A DNA stretch of 10,787 nt from Allobrachymonas sp. Lineage in GTDB: Bacteria > Pseudomonadota > Gammaproteobacteria > Burkholderiales > Burkholderiaceae_C. The notes under the pieces are model-generated. The model was not told the origin of the DNA and made no database searches. It saw nothing but the letters and a program-made list of their open reading frames with translations. The position numbers were made by a program, and so were the translations under genes. Below, one piece after another: positions 1 through 6,564 of the stretch (the stretch's first letter is position 1; every line of letters begins with the position of its first letter). The stretch lies in contig JAGPIR010000024.1 of NCBI GenBank assembly GCA_018054915.1, positions 1 through 10,787 of the forward strand. The letters run 5' to 3'.

Positions 1-690
1 ACTGAATGCAACCCGCACCAGTTCGGCCAGCAATGCGGGAGGCACGGCGGCTGGACGGGCATGGGGTTGCATGCGCACCACGGCGCTGTCAACCTTGGGC
101 GGGGGGTCGAAGCTGTGCGGCGGGACGAACAGCACTTGCTCCATGGCGTAGCGCCACTGCAGCATCACGCTGAGCCTGCCGTAGGCCGCGGTAGCGGGAG
201 TGGCCACCATGCGGTCAATCACCTCTTTCTGCAGCATGAAATGCTGGTCGTGTATCACGCTGGCATGGTCCAGCAGATGAAACAGGATGGGGGTGGAGAT
301 GTTGTAGGGCAGGTTGCCCACCACGCGCAGGCTGTGTGTCGCCATACTGGCTGCCAGTGCGGTGAAGTCGACCTGCAGGACATCGGATTCGATGACGGTA
401 AGTCCCTCCTGCTTGCGCAGGCGTGCGGCCAGGTCGCGGTCCAGTTCAATCACGGTCAACCGGGGAACGCATTCCAGCAAGGGCTGTGTCAGTGCCGCAA
501 GCCCCGGGCCGATCTCAACGAGTATGTCTTGCGGCTGGGGAGCGATGGCCTTGACGATGCCGTCGATGACGGATGTGTCGGCCAGAAAATGCTGGCCAAA
601 GCGTTTGCGGGCAATATGTCCCTGCAAATGGCGTGCCGCGGGCAGGCGTTGCGCGGCGGTTCGCTTGCCGGCAGCCTGGGGGCGCTTCAA
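1..690 (-). CDS. rsmA: 16S rRNA (adenine1518-N6/adenine1519-N6)-dimethyltransferase RsmA (KsgA), C-terminus cut by window edge
   Basis: This enzyme transfers four methyl groups from S-adenosylmethionine to two adjacent adenines in the 3' terminal hairpin of 16S rRNA during late 30S assembly in the cytoplasm. I translated 230 codons from the minus strand; the frame stays open to base 1. Family landmarks are ARKRFGQHFL at residues 27-36, the SAM-binding glycine motif EIGPG at 59-63, the acidic ELD at 82-84, and the catalytic motif NLPYNIS at 126-132. The family is usually about 260-280 residues, so roughly 30-50 residues lie beyond the left edge. The start chosen is TTG at 690-688. An in-frame TGA lies about seven codons upstream with no ATG or GTG after it, and a GAGG-like site lies 7-8 bases before the TTG. 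A TTG at 627-625 is the alternative. The TTG shares a TTGA with the surA stop, which suggests translational coupling. The 26 residues before the conserved ARKRFGQ are Lys/Arg-rich and longer than usual. Family assignment is certain; the exact start is not. Confidence 0.96.
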   Translation of the reverse strand, partial: MKRPQAAGKRTAAQRLPAARHLQGHIARKRFGQHFLADTSVIDGIVKAIAPQPQDILVEIGPGLAALTQPLLECVPRLTVIELDRDLAARLRKQEGLTVIESDVLQVDFTALAASMATHSLRVVGNLPYNISTPILFHLLDHASVIHDQHFMLQKEVIDRMVATPATAAYGRLSVMLQWRYAMEQVLFVPPHSFDPPPKVDSAVVRMQPHARPAAVPPALLAELVRVAFS

Positions 691-1736
691 CGGGGAGCCT
701 CGCGCATTTCAATGTACGCCTGGGCGCGTACGTCACTTTCCCATTTCAGCAGGGCTTCTTCGGCCTTTTGCTGCCGCAGGGCATTGCGGGCGGCAATCAT
801 CTTTTGTTCCTGTGTCATAGGACTGTTGCGGCGGTCGACCAATTGCGCCAGATGCACACCAAAGCGTGAGGCAAAAGGCTGGCTCAGGTCGCCGGGTTTC
901 AGGGTGCTGATCTGCTCCTGGAACTCAGGCACAAAAGCACCATCAGGCGCCCAGCCCAGGTCGCCGCCCTGGGACGCGCTGGCGTCTTGCGAGAGATTGC
1001 GCGCGGCCGCTGCAAAGTCGAGTTTGCCTGCGAGGATGCGCTTGCGGACATCGGCCAGTTGTGCCGCAGCTTCGTTGCTAGCCGGCAGCAGGATGTGCCG
1101 CACGTGGTTTTCCGTAATCTGCATGGCGCTGGAAGAATGGGTGCGCAGCCAGTGAACCGCATCCAGTTCTGTGACCTTTTCTGTCGCCATGGACGTGCGC
1201 GTGTCACGCATTTTTCCCAGCAGCAGCTGGTCGGTCAATTCCTTGCGGTATTCGGCCTCATTGATGTGGCGTTCGGCCATGATGCGTTTGCGGAATTCCT
1301 GCGCGGTCACATGGCGTTCACCAGCGAGTTGTTTTTCGGCATTGGAAAATTCTTCATCGGTAATGTCCAGAGTTGTGTCGCGTACCGATTGGATGGCGGC
1401 CTTTTGCAGGATGATTTCGCGCAAGGCCTGCTTCAGCAAGGCTTCGTGCGAGGGAAGTTTCCCATGTTGTCTGGTGAGCTGCTGCGCGAGCTCTTGTGCG
1501 CGTTGGTTGACTTCGTGATTAGTCACTGGATCTGAATTGACCACGGCGACTACATAATCGCCCCCGGCGGATTTGCCATCGCTGGCAGCAGGCTTGTTGG
1601 CGATCGAGGCCGAAACCGGCCTCTTGGCCGGGCGTTTTTTTGCCGCCTGCACCGGATCTGTGGCTATGCCCGCCAGAGCAATCATTGTCAGGACGGTGGC
1701 GGTTTTGATGAAGGATGTTTGAAGAATGGTGCGCAT
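687..1736 (-). CDS. surA: Periplasmic chaperone/peptidyl-prolyl isomerase SurA with a single parvulin domain
   Basis: SurA escorts unfolded outer-membrane proteins through the periplasm to the Bam complex; LptD is a classic client. From the upstream start at 1748 the frame encodes 353 residues; numbering here uses that frame. A second ATG at 1736 (residue 5) is preferred because GAGG lies six bases before it, while the 1748 ATG has a poorer site. A signal peptide follows: a basic start, a hydrophobic stretch around 14-27, and probable cleavage after PVQA (about 35). Next come a Lys/Pro/Ala-rich linker (36-63), a SurA N-terminal chaperone domain (about 66-195), one parvulin domain (about 211-308, with HVRHILL at 215-221, LSQD at 252-255, GGDLGW at 261-266, FGVHL at 296-300), and a C-terminal helix. 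E. coli SurA has about 428 residues and two parvulin domains. Here the only one resembles the active second domain, and the first is missing. The gene sits 32 bases after lptD and overlaps rsmA by four bases, so it is probably co-transcribed with both. Confidence 0.95.
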   Translation of the reverse strand: MRTILQTSFIKTATVLTMIALAGIATDPVQAAKKRPAKRPVSASIANKPAASDGKSAGGDYVVAVVNSDPVTNHEVNQRAQELAQQLTRQHGKLPSHEALLKQALREIILQKAAIQSVRDTTLDITDEEFSNAEKQLAGERHVTAQEFRKRIMAERHINEAEYRKELTDQLLLGKMRDTRTSMATEKVTELDAVHWLRTHSSSAMQITENHVRHILLPASNEAAAQLADVRKRILAGKLDFAAAARNLSQDASASQGGDLGWAPDGAFVPEFQEQISTLKPGDLSQPFASRFGVHLAQLVDRRNSPMTQEQKMIAARNALRQQKAEEALLKWESDVRAQAYIEMREAPR

Positions 1737-1768
1737 GAAATACCTCATGAATCTCGGGTCATACGGAA

Positions 1769-4189
1769 TCAGTCGTAACGTTCAAAGCGGCTGGTCTGGT
1801 AAAGCCGTGGTTCACGCAAGGGGGTGTAACTGGGGATCATTTCACGGAAGGCCTGCAACGCCCCGGTGCCGATGCGCGTCAGGCCTGTCAGCTCAAGCTG
1901 GACCATGATGGAATTGTTCACGACCGCTGGCAAAGTCTGCGTTTGGCGGCGGCGCCATGCCAGACGGCCGATCCAGCAGCAGGAATCGTATTCAACTCCG
2001 AACAGCGCATCGGTCATGCGCCGGTCCGAGAGGGAATAATATACCCGGCCAACCGAATACCATCGGCCGCCGTCCTGTCCGCGCGTCGGGTTAAGGCTTT
2101 TGTTCCCGTCTTCCCTGGGGCTGTTGATCGGCCATTGCCAGCCTATATCGACTTGTTTGTACCCGTCGGACTGGCGTGACAGGCTAGCCGTGATACTGCG
2201 CAACCGCCCGGGAGAGTAACGCGCGCCAATTCTGCCGTTGGCGATGGAATTTGTCTGCTGGTCATAATCCAGCGAGGCCTGCACACCCCACTTTGCAGTC
2301 CAGTTGATGCTGCCTTCGGCCAGGATATCGCTGAAGCTGCGTTTTTCTGGCTTGTCTTGCGTATTTAGAAAGACTTGGCGGGGCGTGAAACGGTGGCGTT
2401 GGGCCACACTCAAACGGGCCAGCTCGGAACCGGTGCCGGAGTCGTACAGGCGGCTGGTCACTCCGGCTGTGAGGGTGTTGTTGTTGCTGATGCGATCCGA
2501 GCCGGTGAAGGGATCGCTGCTGAAGATGCTTGTGAGGTTGAAGTCTTTCAGCGCGGAGTCGTAAACCGGCAAATGGTCCTGCTGGCGATAGGGCGTATAG
2601 GCATAAAACAGCCTGGGCTCCAAGGTCTGCGAGATCTTGCGGCCGAACAGTGTTGAGTCGCGCTCGAAAGTCAGGCCGCTGTCGAGCGTGAATGTAGGCA
2701 GCGTTCTGGTGGCGCTGCGTGCGCCATTGGGCATGGGGGTGTCGGTCTGGTAGTGCGTGGTGTTGCCTTGCAGGGAGGGAATGATAAATCCCCAGGGCTG
2801 TAGCCAGGGATAGCTGACACGGGCGTTGGCGTAGCTGCGGGTGCCGTTGGGATATTTTGTCAGCAAGGGGTCGGAGCGAAACCGTGTCACATCCAGGTTG
2901 AACGACACATCCAGTCCTGCCAACTGGCTGCGGGCGTAACGCAGATGGGCTTGAGGGGATCGGTCAAATGGCGGAATGATGTTGTCCGGATCAGGCAGTT
3001 GAAGAGTTTGCCAGCGTTGTTCGCGGACATAGGCCGACCAGTTTCCAAGGTTCCAGTTCAGGGCTGCAGTGCTGGGCACCAGGCGTTCGCTGATCAGCCG
3101 GTTGCGCTGTCCATTGAATTCCTGGAAGTCGCGCCAGTAGGTGTTGTCACTGACGCGCCCGAGATCGGCCGACAGGCCGAATGTTCCCCAGGATTGCGTC
3201 GGCCAAGACTGTTCGTGGGCATAGTTGTAGCTCCACCTTTTCGTGCCGGTGAGCCGGTCGTTGGGCATCAGGTTGAAGTCAAGCTGACCGTGGTAGCTCT
3301 GTTCAAGATAGCGGAACTGGCCATACAGGTCGACGCCGCGCTTGCTGCTGATGTTGGTTGCAACCGTGGCATCCCGGTTTGGGGCGATGTCGAAATAGTA
3401 GGGCTGGCTGTACGCGACGCCACTGCGACTGCTGAAATGGATGGTTGGTGGCAGCAATCCGGAGCGGCGCTTGTCTGACAAGGGGAAACTGAATTCCGGT
3501 ACCGGGAGGACGGGTACACCGCCAAAAACCAGTGTTCCGTTTTCGACATGACCTTCGTCCTGTTCGGTGTCCAGGATAATTTTTTTTCCTCGCACAAACC
3601 AGCTGGGATTCCATGCATCTGGTTTTTCCGGGTCGGGGTAACAGGTTGAATACATGGCATCGTAGACAACGCTGTAGTTCTGGCCGATGAAATCCGCCCG
3701 GCTTGCATTTCCCAGCCCGCCGGTTTTGATGATTTCGAAATGGACGTTACTGAAACTGCCCTCATAGCTGTCGAGCTGCAGCAGGAGCCGGTCCCCGCGA
3801 AAGCGATTGCCGATCCGGTTGAGCCGGACGCTGCCATCGGCGGTCAAGGTGTTGCTGGTCTGGTCGTACCGGATGGTATCGGCCTTGAGGATGTTGCCAG
3901 GACGCCGCATTTCGGGCTGTCCTGTAGCTGTGATGTGCCGGTCGATTTCGCCGCCAAACTGCTGTCCGAATATCAGAATGGGCGCCTGTTGCAGCGAGAG
4001 GCTGGGCAAGGACTCCTCCAGCCATGGACTGGATTGCAGCACCAGCGGCTTGCCAGCAGGAGCGGCCGCAGGCTCGGTCTGCGCCTTTGCCGGGTTGGCC
4101 GAACCCATTGTCAGGATGGCCAGCAGAATCCAGACATGCAGCGGCTTCAGCGCTGCGGGGGGAGGCGGTTGCTCAAGGGACGGAGACAT
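1769..4189 (-). CDS. lptD: LPS-assembly protein LptD (Imp/OstA), outer-membrane barrel
   Basis: LptD is the beta-barrel of the Lpt machine; with lipoprotein LptE it inserts lipopolysaccharide into the outer leaflet. The 806 residues compare with 784 in E. coli. A signal peptide (hydrophobic 19-29, probable cleavage after AKA at about 36) is followed by an LptA-like jelly-roll domain (about 85-215, with LKADTIRYD at 101-109 and LTADGSVRLN at 115-124). The barrel domain runs from about 235 to the end with the usual alternating Tyr/Trp/Arg strands; LPVPEFSFPLSDKRRSG at 228-244 is a typical entry segment. Cysteines occur only at 183, 737 and 738. The last two form the conserved Cys-Cys pair and 183 corresponds to E. 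coli Cys173. The N-terminal cysteine equivalent to E. coli Cys31 is absent, so only one interdomain disulfide seems possible. The start ATG at 4189 follows an in-frame TGA by a few codons and has no strong ribosome-binding site. The gene leads the lptD-surA-rsmA operon. A run of eight A (coding strand, 3587-3580) lies at codons for GKKI (201-204). Confidence 0.97.
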   Translation of the reverse strand: MSPSLEQPPPPAALKPLHVWILLAILTMGSANPAKAQTEPAAAPAGKPLVLQSSPWLEESLPSLSLQQAPILIFGQQFGGEIDRHITATGQPEMRRPGNILKADTIRYDQTSNTLTADGSVRLNRIGNRFRGDRLLLQLDSYEGSFSNVHFEIIKTGGLGNASRADFIGQNYSVVYDAMYSTCYPDPEKPDAWNPSWFVRGKKIILDTEQDEGHVENGTLVFGGVPVLPVPEFSFPLSDKRRSGLLPPTIHFSSRSGVAYSQPYYFDIAPNRDATVATNISSKRGVDLYGQFRYLEQSYHGQLDFNLMPNDRLTGTKRWSYNYAHEQSWPTQSWGTFGLSADLGRVSDNTYWRDFQEFNGQRNRLISERLVPSTAALNWNLGNWSAYVREQRWQTLQLPDPDNIIPPFDRSPQAHLRYARSQLAGLDVSFNLDVTRFRSDPLLTKYPNGTRSYANARVSYPWLQPWGFIIPSLQGNTTHYQTDTPMPNGARSATRTLPTFTLDSGLTFERDSTLFGRKISQTLEPRLFYAYTPYRQQDHLPVYDSALKDFNLTSIFSSDPFTGSDRISNNNTLTAGVTSRLYDSGTGSELARLSVAQRHRFTPRQVFLNTQDKPEKRSFSDILAEGSINWTAKWGVQASLDYDQQTNSIANGRIGARYSPGRLRSITASLSRQSDGYKQVDIGWQWPINSPREDGNKSLNPTRGQDGGRWYSVGRVYYSLSDRRMTDALFGVEYDSCCWIGRLAWRRRQTQTLPAVVNNSIMVQLELTGLTRIGTGALQAFREMIPSYTPLREPRLYQTSRFERYD

Positions 4190-4500
4190 TGCAGCCGAGA
4201 GGGGTCACTTGAAAAAAACGGGTTGCTGCATACGGGCGCGAACGTGCCATTTTTCAGCAGAAGCCGCGGAGGCGCGCATCGCGGCGTGTCCGTTGGATGG
4301 CGGTCGGCAGTGCCACAGGCGGGAAACCGGCGGGAAGCAATTTGGAACGCATTGTTGCGCATGTAGACACGGACAATTCTCCTGAAGCACGATCATGGGC
4401 AGAATCAGCATTTTGCCAGCCAATTGGCGCTTCCCTGTTGGCGGTGTGTGCCATGCCACAATATAGAACAGCCTTTATTGTTACCCATTGCACATTCTCC
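4190..4500. other. Divergent intergenic region between lptD and amgK
   Basis: These 311 bases separate the leftward lptD operon from rightward amgK. I see no convincing gene. The open frame that extends amgK upstream to 4297 lacks similarity to the kinase family, and several overlapping short frames are shadows. A plausible promoter for amgK lies at 4438-4467. On the minus strand a TATATT (4465-4460) overlaps the amgK -10 box, but no good -35 accompanies it, and I found no clear sigma-E type promoter for lptD. The nearer part (about 4260-4330) is GC-rich; the part around 4440-4500 is more AT-rich. Confidence 0.6.
4438..4467 (+). promoter_or_regulatory. Candidate sigma-70 promoter for amgK
   Basis: A TTGGCG (4438-4443) is separated by 18 bases from TATAGA (4462-4467). 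Each box matches the consensus TTGACA / TATAAT at four or more positions. A start of transcription near 4474 would leave a leader of about 27 bases before the ATG at 4501, which supports the 4501 start over the earlier in-frame ATGs at 4297 and 4453. The promoter has not been tested; it is a consensus match by eye. Confidence 0.45.
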
Positions 4501-5583
4501 ATGACCAACACAACCTCGCCATTGTGGGCAGATTCCGTACGTGCGGCTCGCTTTGAACAATGGCTTGACGCGATTGCCGAGCGGCAGAAAATCGATCCCC
4601 GAAAAGTGGATGTCGCCAGCGCCGACGCCAGCTTCCGCCGTTACCTGCGCGTGCGGGGTTTGGCGGGACACCCTGCCCGTATTGTTATGGACGCCCCGCC
4701 CGACAAGGAAGACTGCCGCCCTTTTGTGCGGGTGGCGGAACTGATGCGGGATGCCGGATTACATGCGCCCCATGTGCTTGAATGGGACGAGGCCAGCGGG
4801 TTCATGCTGCTGACCGATCTGGGCCATGCAACTATGATGAGCGCGCTTGACAGCACAATACCCGTCAACGCGCAGCCGTTGTACGTGCAGGCGCTGGACG
4901 TCCTGCTGCCTTGGCAGCAGGCTTCACGCCGCGGTGAATTACCCCCTTATGACGAGGCCTTGTTGCGCCGTGAACTCCAGCTGTTTCCGGACTGGTATTT
5001 GGCACGGCATCGCCAGGTGGCGCTTACAGCAGAGCAACAAGAGGTGTTGGGCTCGGCGTTCGACCTGATCGTGCGACACAATCTAGCTGCCCCCATGGTG
5101 TATGTGCATCGGGACTTCATGCCGCGCAACCTCATGTTGCCGGAACAAGAGGGGGGGGGGCTGGGAGTGCTCGATTTCCAGGATGCTGTGTATGGCCCCG
5201 TGACGTATGACATTGCCAGTCTGATGCGTGACGCCTTCATCAGTTGGGATGAAGAATTTGTGATCGATATCACAGTGCGTTATTGGGAGCGTGCCCGCCG
5301 GACCGGGTTGCTGGATCATGAGGGCTGGCACAGCGATTTTGCGAGTTTCTACCGGGCTTGCGAGTGGATGGGGTTGCAGCGGCATCTCAAGGTGGCAGGC
5401 ATTTTTGCGCGCCTGACCCTGCGTGATGGCAAGGAAAAATATCTGGCGGATGCACCACGGTTCATCCGTTACATTCGAGACACGGCACGGCGTTATCGCG
5501 AGCTATGGCCCCTGCTGCGGCTGATCGATGCCGTGGAGGGAGACACTGACGCAGTCAGCGGGTATGCTATTGGGCGTGTGTAA
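4501..5583 (+). CDS. amgK: AmgK-type N-acetylmuramate/N-acetylglucosamine anomeric kinase (aminoglycoside phosphotransferase family), with a G10 tract
   Basis: AmgK phosphorylates the anomeric hydroxyl of MurNAc and GlcNAc released by cell-wall turnover. With MurU it feeds UDP-MurNAc synthesis without the de novo steps blocked by fosfomycin. From ATG 4501 the protein has 360 residues, normal for the family. Motifs of the APH kinase fold are ADASFRRYLR (41-50, N-lobe), the catalytic loop YVHRDFMPRN (201-210, with Asp205 and Asn210) and the metal-binding VLDFQDAVYGP (223-233, Asp225). The YGPVTYDIASL that follows is typical of AmgK rather than drug-resistance kinases. The 4501 start fits homolog length and the promoter at 4438-4467; earlier in-frame ATGs would add unrelated sequence. 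Bases 5151-5160 are ten consecutive G, encoding the end of Glu217 and Gly218-220, between catalytic loop and metal site. Loss or gain of one G gives a stop at 5201-5203 or 5208-5210. The usual partner murU is not adjacent. The phosphotransferase call is firm; the substrate is inferred from motifs and context. Confidence 0.85.
   Translation: MTNTTSPLWADSVRAARFEQWLDAIAERQKIDPRKVDVASADASFRRYLRVRGLAGHPARIVMDAPPDKEDCRPFVRVAELMRDAGLHAPHVLEWDEASGFMLLTDLGHATMMSALDSTIPVNAQPLYVQALDVLLPWQQASRRGELPPYDEALLRRELQLFPDWYLARHRQVALTAEQQEVLGSAFDLIVRHNLAAPMVYVHRDFMPRNLMLPEQEGGGLGVLDFQDAVYGPVTYDIASLMRDAFISWDEEFVIDITVRYWERARRTGLLDHEGWHSDFASFYRACEWMGLQRHLKVAGIFARLTLRDGKEKYLADAPRFIRYIRDTARRYRELWPLLRLIDAVEGDTDAVSGYAIGRV
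5151..5160 (+). repeat. G10 homopolymer inside amgK (possible phase-variation tract)
   Basis: Ten uninterrupted G residues within the coding sequence. It is the longest single-base run I see in the window; the others are eight (lptD) or fewer. The present length keeps amgK in frame. Nine G would give a 233-residue product and eleven G a 236-residue product, both ending just after the tract and lacking the DFQD metal-binding motif. Confidence 0.9.
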
Positions 5584-5720
5584 TCCGAGATACATATTTC
5601 CACGCGCAAAGCGAGGCTTTTCCGCTTGATGGATCATGCTTAATAGTATCTGAATGACTTGTATGCCGCCGCCTTCGGCCTATGCCGGTGCCGCGGAGAT
5701 ACCACCTTGATTTGCCCTTG

Positions 5721-6395
5721 ATGTCCAATACCGCCACCATCGTCCAGACATTTGCCGTCTACGCCATTCCTGTCCTTCTGGCTATCACGTTGCATGAGGC
5801 TTCGCATGCCTACGCTTCATGGTATCTGGGCGATGACACGGCGCGGTCGCTCGGGCGTGTCACACTCAACCCGTTCATGCATGTCGATCCGTTGGGAACC
5901 ATTGTCATGCCGTTATTGCTGTATTTTGGCACCGGAGGCAGCTTTGTCTTTGGGTATGCCAAACCAGTGCCCGTTCAGGCGCACTTGCTGCGCAATCCAC
6001 GTCGTGACATGGCGCTGGTGGCGCTTGCCGGCCCAGGATCGAATGTGCTTCAGGCCATCGCCTGGATGGCGGTCGGCCATGTGTTGCCGGTCCTTGGTAT
6101 GCAGCCGTATGAGTTCTTCCCGCGCGTATGTCAGGCAGGGGTTCTGGCCAATTTGGTGATGTTTGCTTTCAACCTGTTCCCGATGCTGCCACTGGATGGC
6201 GGGCGCATCCTCGCTGGACTCTTGCCGCCGCAATGGGCAGCCCGGTTTTCCCGTATCGAACCCTTCGGGTTTTATATTGTGATGGCATTGGTGATGATGC
6301 GTGTCATCACAACATGGTGGATGTTGCCTGTGATTGCGGGCACTCTTTATGTCATCGAAGTGCTTTTGTTGCCGTTGCGCTTTTTGTTGTCATAA
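5721..6395 (+). CDS. Site-2 protease family membrane metallopeptidase (M50)
   Basis: This is a polytopic inner-membrane zinc protease of the M50 family, whose members cut substrates within the membrane; its own substrate is unknown. From ATG 5721 it has 224 residues. The zinc-binding HEASH lies at 25-29 inside the first hydrophobic segment (about 8-28). The third ligand motif, NLFPMLPLDGGR (151-162), carries the conserved LPLDGGR. Further hydrophobic segments lie at about 60-71, 97-125, 137-155, 184-197 and 200-222. RVTLNPFMHVDPLGT (46-60) and FGYAKPVPV (78-86) are typical of the short bacterial M50B-like group without PDZ or CBS domains, so this is not RseP. An in-frame ATG at 5682 would add 13 residues (Pro/Arg-rich, no ribosome-binding site) that do not fit the family's usual N-terminus. 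No strong Shine-Dalgarno precedes 5721 either. It lies 137 bases after amgK in the same direction; co-transcription is possible but not shown. Family call firm, biological role unknown. Confidence 0.9.
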   Translation: MSNTATIVQTFAVYAIPVLLAITLHEASHAYASWYLGDDTARSLGRVTLNPFMHVDPLGTIVMPLLLYFGTGGSFVFGYAKPVPVQAHLLRNPRRDMALVALAGPGSNVLQAIAWMAVGHVLPVLGMQPYEFFPRVCQAGVLANLVMFAFNLFPMLPLDGGRILAGLLPPQWAARFSRIEPFGFYIVMALVMMRVITTWWMLPVIAGTLYVIEVLLLPLRFLLS

Positions 6396-6419
6396 ATCCA
6401 TGCATTAATAATATATATT

Positions 6420-6437
6420 TATTATTTAAAAAATAAT
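6420..6437. repeat. AT-only inverted repeat, also first copy of a 13-base direct repeat
   Basis: ATTATTT (6421-6427) and AAATAAT (6431-6437) are exact reverse complements around a three-base AAA centre. The overlapping 13-mer TATTATTTAAAAA (6420-6432) recurs exactly at 6501-6513. Such sites fit binding by an AT-preferring DNA-bending or silencing protein, but that is inference. Confidence 0.6.
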
Positions 6438-6500
6438 CGTATGCAAAAAAACTAAATTCATATTTTTCAACAGAATGTCAATTGACGGTTATTTTTCAGA

Positions 6501-6513
6501 TATTATTTAAAAA
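6501..6513. repeat. Second copy of the 13-base direct repeat
   Basis: TATTATTTAAAAA matches 6420-6432 base for base, 81 bases downstream, close to eight turns of DNA. A TTGACG at 6482-6487 lies just upstream, so the repeat overlaps where a -10 element would fall (for example 6504-6509, a weak match). Confidence 0.6.
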
Positions 6514-6531
6514 GTAAGGGATGTCGGATAG

Positions 6532-6564
6532 ACATGATTTACTGCCCGGTGGGCGGGTTCATGT
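6532..6564 (+). promoter_or_regulatory. Compound inverted repeat / stem-loop in the regulator leader
   Basis: Outer arms ACATG (6532-6536) and CATGT (6560-6564) enclose an inner GC stem, CTGCCC (6542-6547) with GGGCGG (6551-6556), loop GGT, containing one G-T pair. It is not followed by a T-run, so it is not a standard terminator. It could be a dyad operator or an RNA structure in the leader, about 105 bases before the regulator's start codon. Confidence 0.4.

Noticed and set aside
61..1155. 364-codon open frame on the plus strand opposite rsmA and surA
   Set aside because: It crosses two well-supported minus-strand genes, has no domain I recognise and is Arg/Ala/Ser/Cys-rich as expected of an antisense shadow in GC-rich DNA.
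4297..4500. N-terminal extension of amgK from ATG 4297
   Set aside because: The added 68 residues do not resemble the kinase family, and a good promoter lies inside the extension. The 4501 start gives the normal length.
5609..5627. AAGCG/CGCTT inverted repeat after amgK as a terminator
   Set aside because: Only five pairs, a large loop and no T-run after it.
5682..5720. Upstream ATG start for the M50 protease
   Set aside because: The 13 extra residues are Pro/Arg-rich, lack a ribosome-binding site and precede the usual family N-terminus, though the 5721 start is also weakly supported.
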